Source: Prosapia bicincta (lineage: Eukaryota; Arthropoda; Insecta; Hemiptera; Cercopidae). Taken from it: a DNA stretch of 64,000 nt. Position 1 is the stretch's first letter. Each line of letters opens with the position of its first letter. The stretch spans positions 29,958,947-30,022,946 of the forward strand of contig JBAIZL010000007.1 in assembly GCA_036971475.1 (NCBI GenBank). Reading direction: 5' to 3'. The translations under genes and the position numbers were made by a program. This document shows positions 36,701-50,300 of this stretch, piece by piece. The notes below the pieces were generated by a model. It was not told where the DNA came from and searched no databases. It was given only the letters and a program-made list of their open reading frames with translations.

Positions 36701-39700
36701 ACTTTGTGATAGGCTGTAGGAATCCAAAATCCTCTCACGGGAACAATAATACACTTTCTACCCCCTTTTAGTTTGTTGTTATAATGAATATAATCTAAGC
36801 CTTAGAGGAAGTACTTTGAGATAGGCTGTAGGAATCCGAGACCCTCTCACGGTGACAGTAATACACTTCCTACCCCCTTTTATTTTTTGTTATAGTGAAT
36901 GTAATGCAAGCATTAGAGGAAGTACTTTGTGATAGGCTGTAGGAATCCGAGATCCTCTCACGGGAACAGTAATACACTTCCTACCCATTTTTAGTTTGTT
37001 GTTATAGTGAATTTAATGCAAGCATTAGAGGAAGTACTTTGTGATAGGCTGTAGGAATCCGAGATCCTCTCACGGGAACAGTAATACACTTCCTACCCCC
37101 TTTTAGTTTGTTGTTATAGTGAATTTATTGCAAGCATTAGAGGAAGTACTTTGAGATAGGCTGTAGGAAGACGAGACCCTCTCACGGTAACAGTAATACA
37201 CTTCCTACACCCTTTTAGTTTGTTGTTATAGTGAATATAATGCAAGCATTGTAGGAAGTTCTTTGTGATAGGCTGTAGGAAGACAAGACCCTCTCACGGT
37301 AACAGTAATACACTTCCTCCGCCCTTTTAGTTTGTTGTTATAGTGAATATAATGCAAGCATTGATGGACGTATTTTGTGATAGACAGTAGGAATCCGAGA
37401 TCCTCTCACGGTAATAGTAATACACTTCCTTCGGCCTTTTAGTTTGTTGTTATACTGAATATAATGCAAGCATTAGAGGACGTACTTTGTGATAGACTGT
37501 AGGAATCCGAGATCCACTCACGGTAACAGTAATAAACTTCCTACGCCCTTTTAGTTTGTTGTTATAGTGAATATAATGCAAGCATTGATGGACGTATTTT
37601 GTGATAGACTGTAGGAATCCGAGATCCTCTCACGGTAACAGTAATACACTTCCCTCGAACTTTTAGTTTGTTGTTATAGTGAATTTAATGCAAGCATTAG
37701 AGGAAGTACTTTGTGATAGGCTGTAGGAAGACAAGACCCTCTCACGGTAACAGTAATACACTTCCTACGCCCTTTTAGTTTGTTGTAATAGCGAATATAA
37801 TGCAAGCATTGTAGGAAGTACTTTGTGATAGGCTGTAGGAAGACAAGACCCTCTCACGGTAACAGTAATACACTTCCTACGCCCTTTTAGTTTGTTGTTA
37901 TAGTGAATATAGTGCAAGCATTAGAGGAAGTACTTTGTGATAGGCTGTAGGAATCCGAGACCCTCTCACGGTGACAGTAATACACTTCCTACCCCATTTT
38001 AGTTTGTTGTTATAGTGAATATAAGGCAAGCATTGTAGGAAATACATTGTGGTAGGCTGTAGGAAGCCGAGACCCTCTTACGGGTACAGTAATACTTTTC
38101 CTACGCCATTTTAGTTTGTTGTTATAGTGAATATAAGGCAAGCATTGTAGGAAGTACATTGTGATAGGCTGTAGGAAGCCGAGACCCTCTTACGGGTACA
38201 GTAATACTTTTCCTACGCCATTTTAGTTTGTTGTTATAGTAAATATTAGGCAAGCATTGGAGGAAGTACTTTGTGATAGGCTGTAGGAAGCCGAGACCCT
38301 CTTACGGGTACAGTATTACTTTTCCTACGCCATTTTAGTTTGTTGTTACAGTGAATATAAGGCAAGCATTGGAGGAAGTACTTTGTGATAGGCTGTAGGA
38401 AGCCGAGATCCTCTTACGGGTACAGTAATACTTTTCCTACGCCATTTTAGTTTGTTGTTATAGTGAATATAAGGTAAGCATTGTAGGAAATACATTGTGG
38501 TAGGCTGTAGGAACCCGAGACCCTCTTACGGGTACAGTAATACTTTTCCTACGCCATTTTAGTTTGTTGTTATAGTGAATATAAGGCAAGCATTGTAGGA
38601 TGTACATTGTGATAGGCTGTAGGAAGCCGAGACCCTCTTACGGGTACAGTAATACTTTTCCTACGCCATTTTAGTTTGTTGTTATAGTGAATATTAGGCA
38701 AGCATTGGAGGAAGTACTTTGTGATAGGCTGTAGGAAGCCGAGACCCTCTTACGGGTACAGTAATACTTTTCCTACGCCATTTTAGTTTGTTGTTATAGT
38801 GAATATTAGGCAAGCATTGGAGGAAGTACTTTGTGATAGTCTGTAGGAAGCCGAGACCCTCTTACGGGTACAGTAATACTTTTCCTACGCCATTTTAGTT
38901 TGTTGTTATAGTGAATATAAGGCAAGCATTGTAGGAAGTACTTTGTGATAGACTGTAGGAAGCCGAGACCCTCTTACGGAAACAGTAATAAACTTCCTAC
39001 GTCCTTTTAGTTTGTTGTTATAGTGAATATAAGGCAAGCCTTAGAGGAAGTACATTGTGATAGGCTGTAGGAAGCCGAGACCCTCTTACGGGTACAGTAA
39101 TACTTTTCCTACGCCATTTTAGTTTGTTGTTATAGTGAATATAAGGCAAGCATTGTAAGAAATACATTGTGATAGGCTGTAGGAAGCCGAGACCCTCTTA
39201 CGGGTACAGTAATACTTTTCCTACGCCATTGTAGTTTGTTGTTATAGTGAATATAACGCAAGCATTGTAGGAAGTACATTGTGATAGGCTGTAGGAAGCC
39301 GAGACCCTCTTACGGGTACAGTAATACTTTTCCTACGCCATTTTAGTTTGTTGTTATAGTGAATATAAGGCAAGCATTGTAGGAAATACATTATGATAGG
39401 CTGTAGGAAGCCGAGACCCTCTTACGGGTACAGTAATACTTTTCCTACGCCATTTTAGTTTGTTGTTATAGTGAATATAAGGCAAGCATTGTAGGAAGTA
39501 CTTTGTGATAGACTGTAGGAAGCCGAGACCCTTTTACGGAAACAGTAATACACTTCCCACGTCCTTTTAGTTTGTTGTTATAGTGAATATAAGGCAAGCC
39601 TTAGAGGAAGTACATTGTGATAGGCTGTAGGAAGCCGAGACCCTCTTACGGGTACAGTAATACTTTTCCTACGCCATTTTAGTTTGTTGTTATAGTGAAT

Positions 39701-39748
39701 ATAAGGCAAGCATTGTAAGAAATACATTGTGATAGGCTGTAGGAAGCC

Positions 39749-42700
39749 GATACCCACTTACGGGTACAGTAATACTTTTCCTACGCCATTTTAGTTTGTT
39801 GTTATAGTGAATATAAGGCAAGCATTGTAGGAAGTACATTGTGATAGGCTGTAGGAAGCCGAGACCCTCTTACGGGTACAGTAATACTTTTCCTACGCCA
39901 TTTTAGTTTGTTGTTATAGTGAATATAAGGCAAGCATTGTAGGAAATACATTATGATAGGCTGTAGGAAGCCGAGACCCTCTTACGGGTACAGTAATACT
40001 TTTCCTACGCCATTTTAGTTTGTTGTTATAGTGAATATAAGGTAAGCATTGTAGGAAATACATTGTGGTAGGCTGTAGGAAGCCGAGACCCTCTTACGGG
40101 TACAGTAATACTTTTCCTACGCCATTTTAGTTTGTTGTTATAGTGAATATAAGGCAAGCGTTGTAGGAAGTACATTGTGATAGGCTGTAGGAAGCCGAGA
40201 CCCTCTTACGGGTACAGTAATACTTTTCCTACGCCATTTTAGTTTGTTGTTATAGTGAATATTAGGCAAGCATTGGAGGAAGTACTTTGTGATAGGCTGT
40301 AGGAAGCCGAGATCCTCTTACGGGTACAGTAATACTTTTCCTACGCCATTTTAGTTTGTTGTTATAGTGAATATTAGGCAAGCATTGGAGGAAGTACTTT
40401 GTGATAGTCTGTAGGAAGCCGAGACCCTCTTACGGGTACAGTAATACTTTTCCTACGCCATTTTAGTTTGTTGTTATAGTGAATATAAGGCAAGCATTGT
40501 AGGAAGTACTTTGTGATAGACTGTAGGAACCCGAGACCCTCTTACGGAAACAGAAATAACCTTCCTACGTCCTTTTAGTTTGTTGTTATAGTGAATATAA
40601 GGCAAGCCTTAGAGGAAGTACATTGTGATAGGCTGTAGGAAGCCGAGACCCTCTTACGGGTACAGTAATACTTTTCCTACGCCATTTTAGTTTGTTGTTA
40701 TAGTGAATATAAGGCAAGCATTGTAAGAAATACATTGTGATAGGCTGTAGGAAGCCGAGACCCTCTTACGGGTACAGTAATACTTTTCCTACGCCATTTT
40801 AGTTTGTTGTTATAGTGAATATAACGCAAGCATTGTAGGAAGTACATTGTGATAGGCTGTAGGAAGCCGAGACCCTCTTACGGGTACAGTATTACTTTTC
40901 CTACGCCATTTTAGTTTGTTGTTATAGTGAATATAAGGCAAGCATTGTAGGAAATACATTATGATAGGCTGTAGGAAGCCGAGACCCTCTTACGGGTACA
41001 GTAATACTTTTCCTACGCCATTTTAGTTTGTTGTTATAGTGAATATAAGGCAAGCATTGTAGGAAGTACTTTGTGATAGACTGTAGGAAGCCGAGACCCT
41101 CTTACGGAAACAGTAATACACTTCCCACGTCCTTTAAGTTTGTTGTTATAGTGAATATAAGGCAAGCCTTAGAGGAAGTACATTGTGATAGGCTGTAGGA
41201 AGCCGGGACCCTCTTACGGGTACAGTAATACTTTTCCTACGCCATTTTAGTTTGTTGTTATAGTGAATATAAGGCAAGCATTGTAAGAAATACATTGTGA
41301 TAGGCTGTAGGAAGCCGATACCCACTTACGGGTACAGTAATACTTTTCCTACGCCATTTTAGTTTGTTGTTATAGTGAATATAAGGCAAGCATTGTAGGA
41401 AGTACATTGTGATAGGCTGTAGGAAGCCGAGACCCTCTTACGGGTACAGTAATATTTATCCTACGCCATTTTCGTTTGTTGTTATAGTGAATATAAGGCA
41501 AGCACTGTAGGAAATACATTATGATAGGCTGTAGGAAGCCGAGACCCTCTTACGGGTACAGTAATACTTTTCCTACGCCATTTTAGTTTGTTGTTATAGT
41601 GAATATAAGGCAAGCATTGTACGAAGTACATTGTGATAGGCTGTAGGAAGCCGAGACCCTCTTACGGGTACAGTAATACTTTTCCTACGCCATTTTAGTT
41701 TGTTGTTATAGTGAATATAAGGCAAGCATTGTACGAAGTACATTGTGATAGGCTGTAGGAAGCCGAGACCCTCTTACGGTAACAGTAATACTTTTCCTAC
41801 GCCATTTTAGTTTGTTGTTATAGTGAATATAAGGCAAGCATTGTAAGAAATACATTGTGATAGGCTGTAGGAAGCCGATACCCACTTACGGGTACAGTAA
41901 TACTTTTCCTACGCCATTTTAGTTTGTTGTTATAGTGAATATAAGGCAAGCATTGTAGGAAGTACATTGTGATAGGCTGTAGGAAGCCGAGACCCTCTTA
42001 CGGGTACAGTAATACTTTTCCTACGCCATTTTAGTTTGTTGTTATAGTGAATATAAGGCAAGCATTGTAGGAAATACATTATGATAGGCTGTAGGAAGCC
42101 GAGACCCTCTTACGGGTACAGTAATACTTTTCCTACGCCATTTTAGTTTGTTGTTATAGTGAATATAAGGTAAGCATTGTAGGAAATACATTGTGGTAGG
42201 CTGTAGGAAGCCGAGACCCTCTTACGGGTACAGTAATACTTTTCCTACGCCATTTTAGTTTGTTGTTATAGTGAATATAAGGCAAGCATTGTAGGAAGTA
42301 CATTGTGATAGGCTGTAGGAAGCCGAGACCCTCTTACGGGTACAGTAATACTTTTCCTACGCCATTTTAGTTTGTTGTTATAGTGAATATTAGGCAAGCA
42401 TTGGAGGAAGTACTTTGTGATAGGCTGTAGGAAGCCGAGATCCTCTTACGGGTACAGTAATACTTTTCCTACGCCATTTTAGTTTGTTGTTATAGTGAAT
42501 ATTAGGCAAGCATTGGAGGAAGTACTTTGTGATAGTCTGTAGGAAGCCGAGACCCTCTTACGGGTACAGTAATACTTTTCCTACGCCATTTTAGTTTGTT
42601 GTTATAGTGAATATAAGGCAAGCATTGTAGGAAGTACTTTGTGATAGACTGTAGGAACCCGAGACCCTCTTACGGAAACAGAAATAACCTTCCTACGTCC

Positions 42701-43444
42701 TTTTAGTTTGTTGTTATAGTGAATATAAGGCAAGCCTTAGAGGAAGTACATTGTGATAGGCTGTAGGAAGCCGAGACCCTCTTACGGGTACAGTAATACT
42801 TTTCCTACGCCATTTTAGTTTGTTGTTATAGTGAATATAAGGCAAGCATTGTAAGAAATACATTGTGATAGGCTGTAGGAAGCCGAGACCCTCTTACGGG
42901 TACAGTAATACTTTTCCTACGCCATTTTAGTTTGTTGTTATAGTGAATATAACGCAAGCATTGTAGGAAGTACATTGTGATAGGCTGTAGGAAGCCGAGA
43001 CCCTCTTACGGGTACAGTAATACTTTTCCTACGCCATTTTAGTTTGTTGTTATAGTGAATATAAGGCAAGCATTGTAGGAAATACATTATGATAGGCTGT
43101 AGGAAGCCGAGACCCTCTTACGGGTACAGTAATACTTTTCTTACGCCATTTTAGTTTGTTGTTATAGTGAATATAAGGCAAGCATTGTAGGAAGTACTTT
43201 GTGATAGACTGTAGGAAGCCGAGACCCTCTTACGGAAACAGTAATACACTTCCCACGTCCTTTAAGTTTGTTGTTATAGTGAATATAAGGCAAGCCTTAG
43301 AGGAAGTACATTGTGATAGGCTGTAGGAAGCCGAGACCCTCTTACGGGTACAGTAATACTTTTCCTACGCCATTTTAGTTTGTTGTTATAGTGAATATAA
43401 GGCAAGCATTGTAAGAAATACATTGTGATAGGCTGTAGGAAGCC
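39749..43444 (+). repeat. Higher-order repeats in run 2: 14 + 5 + 14 monomers
   Basis: GATACCC variants lie at 39749, 41317, 41877 and 43445, giving steps of 1568 (14 x 112), 560 (5 x 112) and 1568. ATAGTCTG variants lie at 38836, 40404 and 42532, giving steps of 1568 and 2128 (19 x 112). The two markers agree that five monomers, with CACTGTAGG and GTACGAAG variants, were inserted in one period. Confidence 0.9.
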
Positions 43445-45839
43445 GATACCCACTTACGGGTACAGTAATACTTTTCCTACGCCATTTTAGTTTGTTGTTA
43501 TAGTGAATATAAGGCAAGCATTGTAGGAAGTACATTGTGATAGGCTGTAGGAAGCCGAGACCCTCTTACGGGTACAGTAATATTTATCCTACGCCATTTT
43601 AGTTTGTTGTTATAGTGAATATAAGGCAAGCACTGTAGGAAATACATTATGATAGGCTGTAGGAAGCCGAGACCCTCTTACGGGTACAGTAATACTTTTC
43701 CTACGCCATTTTAGTTTGTTGTTATAGTGAATATAAGGCAAGCATTGTACGAAGTACATTGTGATAGGCTGTAGGAAGCCGAGACCCTCTTACGGGTACA
43801 GTAATACTTTTCCTACGCCATTTTAGTTTGTTGTTATAGTGAATATAAGGCAAGCATTGTACGAAGTACATTGTGATAGGCTGTAGGAAGCCGAGACCCT
43901 CTTACGGTAACAGTAATACTTTTCCTACGCCATTTTAGTTTGTTGTTATAGTGAATATAAGGCAAGCATTGTACGAAGAACATTGTGATAGGCTGTAGGA
44001 AGCCGAGACCCTCTTACGGGTACAGTAATACTTTTCCTACGCCATTTTAGTTTGTTGTTATAGTGAATATAAGGCAAGCATTGTAGGAAGTACTTTGTGA
44101 TAGGCTGTAGGAAGCCGAGACCCTCTTACGGGTACAGTAATACTTTTCCTACGCCATTTTAGTTTGTTGTTATAGTGAATATTAGGCAAGCATTGGAGGA
44201 AGTACTTTGTGATAGGCTGTAGGAAGCCGAGACCCTCTTACGGGTACAGTAATACTTTTCCTACGCCATTTTAGTTTGTTGTTATAGTGAATATTAGGCA
44301 AGCATTGGAGGAAGTAATTTGTGATAGGCTGTAGGAAGCCGAGATCCTCTTACGGGTACAGTAATACTTTTCCTACGCCATTTTAGTTTGTTGTTATAGT
44401 GAATATTAGGCAAGCATTGGAGGAAGTACTTTGTGATAGGCTGTAGGAAGCCGAGACCCTCTTACGGGTACAGTAATACTTTTCCTACGCCATTTTAGTT
44501 TGTTGTTATAGTGAATATTAGGCAAGCATTGGAGGAAGTACTTTGTGATAGGCTGTAGGAAGCCGAGACCCTCTTACGGGTACAGTAATACTTTTCCTAC
44601 GCCATTTTAGTTTGTTGTTATAGTGAATATTAGGCAAGCATTGGAGGAAGTACTTTGTGATAGGCTGTAGGAAGCCGAGACCCTCTTACGGGTACAGTAA
44701 TACTTTTCCTACGCCATTTTAGTTTGTTGTTATAGTGAATTTAATGCAAGCATTGGAGGAAGTACTTTGTGATAGGCTGTAGGAAGCCGAGACCCTCTTA
44801 CGGGTACAGTAATACTTTTCCTACGCCATTTTAGTTTGTTGTTATAGTGAATATTAGGCAAGCCTTAGAGGAAGTACATTGTGATAGGCTGTAGGAAGCC
44901 GAGACCCTCTTACGGGTACAGTAATACTTTTCCTACGCCATTTTAGTTTGTTGTTATAGTGAATATAATGCAAGCATTGGAGGAAGTACTTTGTGATAGG
45001 CTGTAGGAAGCCGAGACCCTCTTACGGGTACAGTAATACTTTTCCTACGCCATTTTAGTTTGTTGTTATAGTGAATATTAGGCAAGCACGGTAGGAAGTA
45101 CTTTGTGATAGGCTGTAGGAAGCCGAGACCCTCTTACGGGTACAGTAATACTTTTCCTACGCCATTTTAGTTTGTTGTTATAGTGAATATTAGGCAAGCA
45201 CGGTAGGAAGTACTTTGTGATAGGCTGTAGGAAGCCGAGACCCTCTTACGGGTACAGTAATACTTTTCCTACGCCATTTTATTTTGTTGTTATAGTGAAT
45301 ATTAGGCAAGCATTGGAGGAAGTATTTTGTGATAGGCTGTAGGAAGCCGAGACCCTCTTACGGGTACAGTAATACTTTTCCTACGCCATTTTAGTTTGTT
45401 GTTATAGTGAATATAATGCAAGCATTGGAGGAAGTACTTTGTGATAGGCTGTAGGAAGCCGAGACCCTCTTACGGGTACAGTAATACTTTTCCTACGCCA
45501 TTTTAGTTTGTTGTTATAGTGAATATTAGGCAAGCACGGTAGGAAGTACTTTGTGATAGGCTGTAGGAAGCCGAGACCCTCTTACGGGTACAGTAATACT
45601 TTTCCTACGCCATTTTAGTTTGTTGTTATAGTGAATATTAGGCAAGCACGGTAGGAAGTACTTTGTGATAGGCTGTAGGAAGCCGAGACCCTCTTACGGG
45701 TACAGTAATACTTTTCCTACGCCATTTTAGTTTGTTGTTATAGTGAATATTAGGCAAGCATTGGAGGAAGTATTTTGTGATAGGCTGTAGGAAGCCGAGA
45801 CCCTCTTACGGGTACAGTAATACTTTTCCTACGCCATTT

Positions 45840-46180
45840 TAGTTTGTTGTTATAGTGAATATAATGCAAGCATTGTAGGAAGTACTTTGTGATAGGCTGT
45901 AGGATACCGGGACCCTCTTACGGGTACAGTAATACTTTTCCTACGCCATTTTAGTTTGTTGTTATAGTGAATATTAGGCAAGCATTGGAGGAAGTATTTT
46001 GTGATAGGCTGTAGGAAGCCGAGACCCTCTTACGGGTACAGTAATACTTTTCCTACGCCATTTTAGTTTGTTGTTATAGTGAATATAATGCAAGCATTGT
46101 AGGAAGTACTTTGTGATAGGCTGTAGGATACCGGGACCCTCTTACGGGTACAGTAATACTTTTCCTACGCCATTTTAGTT
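45840..46180 (+). repeat. 224-bp dimeric repeat in run 2
   Basis: Monomers carrying GGATACCGGGACC alternate with ordinary ones: the variant occurs near 45902 and 46126, two monomers apart. The same dimer recurs in run 3 near 59787/60011 and again near 61,350-61,590. Confidence 0.8.
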
Positions 46181-46700
46181 TGTTGTTATAGTGAATATAA
46201 GGCAAGCATTGTACGAAGTACATTGTGATAGGCTGTAGGAAGCCGAGACCCTCTTACGGTAACAGTAATACTTTTCCTACGCCATTTTAGTTTGTTGTTA
46301 TAGTGAATATAAGGCAAGCATTGTACGAAGAACATTGTGATAGGCTGTAGGAAGCCGAGACCCTCTTACGGGTACAGTAATACTTTTCCTACGCCATTTT
46401 AGTTTGTTGTTATAGTGAATATAAGGCAAGCATTGTAGGAAGTACTTTGTGATAGGCTGTAGGAAGCCGAGACCCTCTTACGGGTACAGTAATACTTTTC
46501 CTACGCCATTTTAGTTTGTTGTTATAGTGAATATTAGGCAAGCATTGGAGGAAGTACTTTGTGATAGGCTGTAGGAAGCCGAGACCCTCTTACGGGTACA
46601 GTAATACTTTTCCTACGCCATTTTAGTTTGTTGTTATAGTGAATATTAGGCAAGCATTGGAGGAAGTAATTTGTGATAGGCTGTAGGAAGCAGAGAAGCT

Positions 46701-47372
46701 CACAAGGGGAAAGTAACACACTTCCTACACACTGTTGGTTCGGTGTTATAGCCAATATAAGGTGCGCATTGGAAGAAGAACTTGGTGATAGGCTGTAGGA
46801 AGCAGAGGAACTCTCATTGGCACAGTAATACACTTTGTACACACTGTTAGTTCTGTGTGACAGTGAATATAAGGCACGCATTGGAGGAAGAACTTTGTGA
46901 TAGGCTGTAGGAAGCAGAGAAGCTCTCAAGGGGAAAGTAACACACTTCCTACACACTGTTAGTTCGGTGTTATAGCCAATATAAGGCGCGCATTGGAAGA
47001 AGAACTTTGTGATAGGCTGTAGGAAGCAGAGAAGCTCACAAGGGGAAAGTAACACACTTCCTACACACTGTTAGTTCGGTGTTATAGCCAATATAAGGTG
47101 CGCATTGGAAGAAGAACTTGGTGATAGGCTGTAGGAAGCAGAGGAACTCTCATTGGCACAGTAATACACTTTGTACACACTGTTAGTTCTGTGTGACAGT
47201 GAATATAAGGCACGCATTGGAGGAAGAACTTTGTGATAGGCTGTAGGAAGCAGAGAAGCTCTCAAGGGGAAAGTAACACACTTCCTACACACTGTTAGTT
47301 CGGTGTTATAGCCAATATAAGGCGCGCATTGGAAGAAGAACTTTGTGATAGGCTGTATGAAGCAGAGAAGCT
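46701..47372 (+). repeat. 336-bp trimeric repeat in B1 of run 3
   Basis: The order AGCTCACAAGG, AACTCTCATTGG, AGCTCTCAAGG recurs after 336 bp (CACAAGG anchors at 46701 and 47037), that is, three 112-bp monomers. Confidence 0.8.
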
Positions 47373-50300
47373 CTCAAGGGGAAAGTAACACACTTCCTAC
47401 ACACTGTTAGATCGGTGTTATAGCCAATATAAGGCGCGCATTGGAAAAAGAACTTTGTGATAGGCTGTAGGAATCAGAGAAGCTCTCAAGGGGAAGTAAC
47501 ACACTTCCTACACACTGTTAGTTCGGTGTTAAAGCCAATATAAGGCGCGCATTGGAAGAAGTACTTTGTGATAGGCTGTAAGAAGCAGAGGAACTCTCAT
47601 TGGCACAGTAATACACTTTGTACACACTGTTAGTTCTGTGTGACAGTGAATATAAGGCACGCATTGGAGGAAGAACTTTGTGATAGGCTGTAAGAAGCCA
47701 AGACCCTCTCTTGAGGACAGTAATACAATTCCTACGCCCTTTTATTGTGTTGTTATAGTGAATATAAGGCTCGTGTTTTAGGAAGAACTTTGTGATAGGC
47801 TGTAGAAATCCGAGATCCTCTCACGGTAACAGTAATACACTTCCTACCCCCTTTTAGTTTGTTGTTATAGTGAATATAATGTAAGCATTAGAGGAAGTAC
47901 TTTTAGATAGGCTGTAGGAATCCGAGATCCTCTCACGAGAACAGTAATACACTTCCTACCCCCTTTTAGTTTGTTGTTATAGTGAATATAATGTAAGCAT
48001 TAGAGGAAGTACTTTGTGATAGGCTGTAGAAATCCGAGATCCTCTCACGGTAACAGTAATACACTTCCTACGCCCTTTTAGTATGTTGTTATAGTGAATA
48101 TAATGTAAGCATTAGAGGAAGTACTTTGTGATAGGCTGTAGGAATCCGAGATCCTCTCACGAGAACAGTAATACACTTCCTACGCCCTTTTAGTTTGTTT
48201 TTATACTGAATATAATGCAAGCATTAGAGGAAGTACTTTGTGATAGGCTGTAGGAATCCGAGATCCTCTCACGAGAACAGTAATACACTTCCTACCCCCT
48301 TTTAGTTTGTTGTTATAGTGAATATAATGTAAGCATTAGAGGAAGTACTTTGTGATAGGCTGTAGGAATCCGAGATCCTCTCACGAGAACAGTAATACAC
48401 TTCCTACGCCCTTTTAGTATGTTGTTATAGTGAATATAATGTAAGCATTAGAGGAAGTACTTTGTGATAGGCTGTAGGAATCCGAGATCCTCTCACGAGA
48501 ACAGTAATGCACTTCCTACGCCCTTTTAGTTTGTTGTTATACTGAATATAATGCAAGCATTAGAGGACGTACTTTGTGATAGGCTGTAGGAATCCGAGAT
48601 CCTCTCACGAGAACAGTAATACACTTCCTACCCCCTTTTAGTTTGTTGTTATAGTGAATATAATGTAAGCATTAGAGGAAGTACTTTTAGATAGGCTGTA
48701 GGAATCCGAGATCCTCTCACGAGAACAGTAATACACTTCCTACCCCCTTTTAGTTTGTTGTTATAGTGAATATAATGTAAGCATTAGAGGACGTACTTTG
48801 TGATAGGCTGTAGGAATCCGAGATCCTCTCACGGGAACAGTAATACACTTCCTACCCCTTTTTAGTTTGTTGTTATATTGAATATAATGCAAGCATTAGA
48901 GGAAGTACTTTGTGATAGGCTGTAGGAATCCGAGATCCTCTCACGGGAACAGTAATACACTTCCTACCCCATTTTAGTATGTTGTTATAGTGAATATAAT
49001 GTAAGCATTAGAGGACGTATTTTGTGATAGGCTGTAGGAATCCGAGATCCTCTCACGGTAACAGTAATACACTTCCTACGCCCTTTTAGTTTGTTGTTAT
49101 AGTGAATATAAAGCAAGCATTAGAAGAAGTACTTTGTCATAGGCTGTAGGAATCCGAGATCCTCTCACGGGAACAGTAATACACTTCCTACCACTTTCTA
49201 GTCTGTTGTTATAGTGAATATAATGCAAGCATTAGAGGAAGTACTTTGTGATAGGCTGTAGGATTCCGAGACCCTCTCACGGGAACAGTAATACACTTCC
49301 TACCCCCTTTTAGTTTGTTGTTATAGTGAATATAATGCAAGCATTAGAAGAAGTACTTTGTGATAGGCTGTAGGAATCCGAGACCCTCTCACGGGAACAG
49401 TAATACACTTCCTACCCCCTTTTAGTTTGTTGTTATAGTGAATAAAATGCAAGCATTAGAGGAAGTACTTTGTGATAGGCTGTAGGAATCCGAGATCCTA
49501 TCACGGGAACAGTAATACACTTCCTACCCCCTTTTACTTTGTTGTTATAGTGAATATAATGCAAGCCTTAGAGGAAGTACTTTGTGATAGGCTGTAGGAA
49601 TCCGAGATCCTCTCACGGGAACAGTAATACACTTCCTACCCCCCTTTGGTTTGTTGTTATAGTGAATATAATCTAAGCATTAGAGTAAGTACTTTGAGAT
49701 AGGCTGAAGGAATCCCAGATCCTCTCACGGGAAGAGTAATACACTACCTACCCCCTTTTGGTTTGTTGTAATAGTGAATATAATGCAAGCCTTAGAGGAC
49801 GTACTTTGTGATAGGCTGTAGGAATCCAAAATCCTCTCACGGGAACAATAATACACTTTCTACCCCCTTTTAGTTTGTTGTTATAGTGAATATAATCTAA
49901 GCCTTAGAGGAAGTACTTTGAGATAGGCTGTAGGAATCCGAGACCCTCTCACGGTGACAGTAATACACTTCCTACCCCCTTTTATTTTTTGTTATAGTGA
50001 ATGTAATGCAAGCATTAGAGGAAGTACTTTGTGATAGGCTGTAGGAATCCGAGATCCTCTCACGGGAACAGTAATACACTTCCTACCCATTTTTAGTTTG
50101 TTGTTATAGTGAATTTAATGCAAGCATTAGAGAAAGTACTTTGTGATAGGCTGTAGGAATCCGAGATCCTCTCACGGGAACAGTAATACACTTCCTACCC
50201 CCTTTTAGTTTGTTGTTATAGTGAATTTATTGCAAGCATTAGAGGAAGTACTTTGAGATAGGCTGTAGGAAGACGAGACCCTCTCACGGTAACAGTAATA

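Larger units (their letters stand above)
30230..46680 (+). repeat. Macro-duplication unit, copy 2 (A end, X, longer B array)
   Basis: Begins in mid-monomer of satellite A and follows copy 1 at plus 11,201 bp. From about 34,100 the offset becomes 11,425 because copy 2 has 224 bp (two monomers) more in B1. Its B3 continues well beyond the point where copy 1 is cut. Confidence 0.92.
33747..46680 (+). repeat. Satellite B array, run 2 (about 115 monomers)
   Basis: B1 at 33747 to about 34520, B2 to about 38000, B3 to about 46680. It matches run 1 monomer for monomer at plus 11,425 through the second GATACCC variant (29893 and 41317) and then diverges, with TATTTATCC, CACTGTAGG and GTACGAAG variants that run 1 lacks. 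The right third (44.1-46.7 kb) is made of nearly identical ATATTAGG and ATATAATG monomers. It ends by switching within a shared block back to B1 at about 46,690. Confidence 0.95.

Noticed and set aside
46534..47055. 173-codon minus-strand frame, the longest in the window
   Set aside because: It consists of B1/B3 monomers read in successive frames. The 112-bp period shifts frame at each unit and the same peptide blocks recur at monomer spacing. No domain is present.
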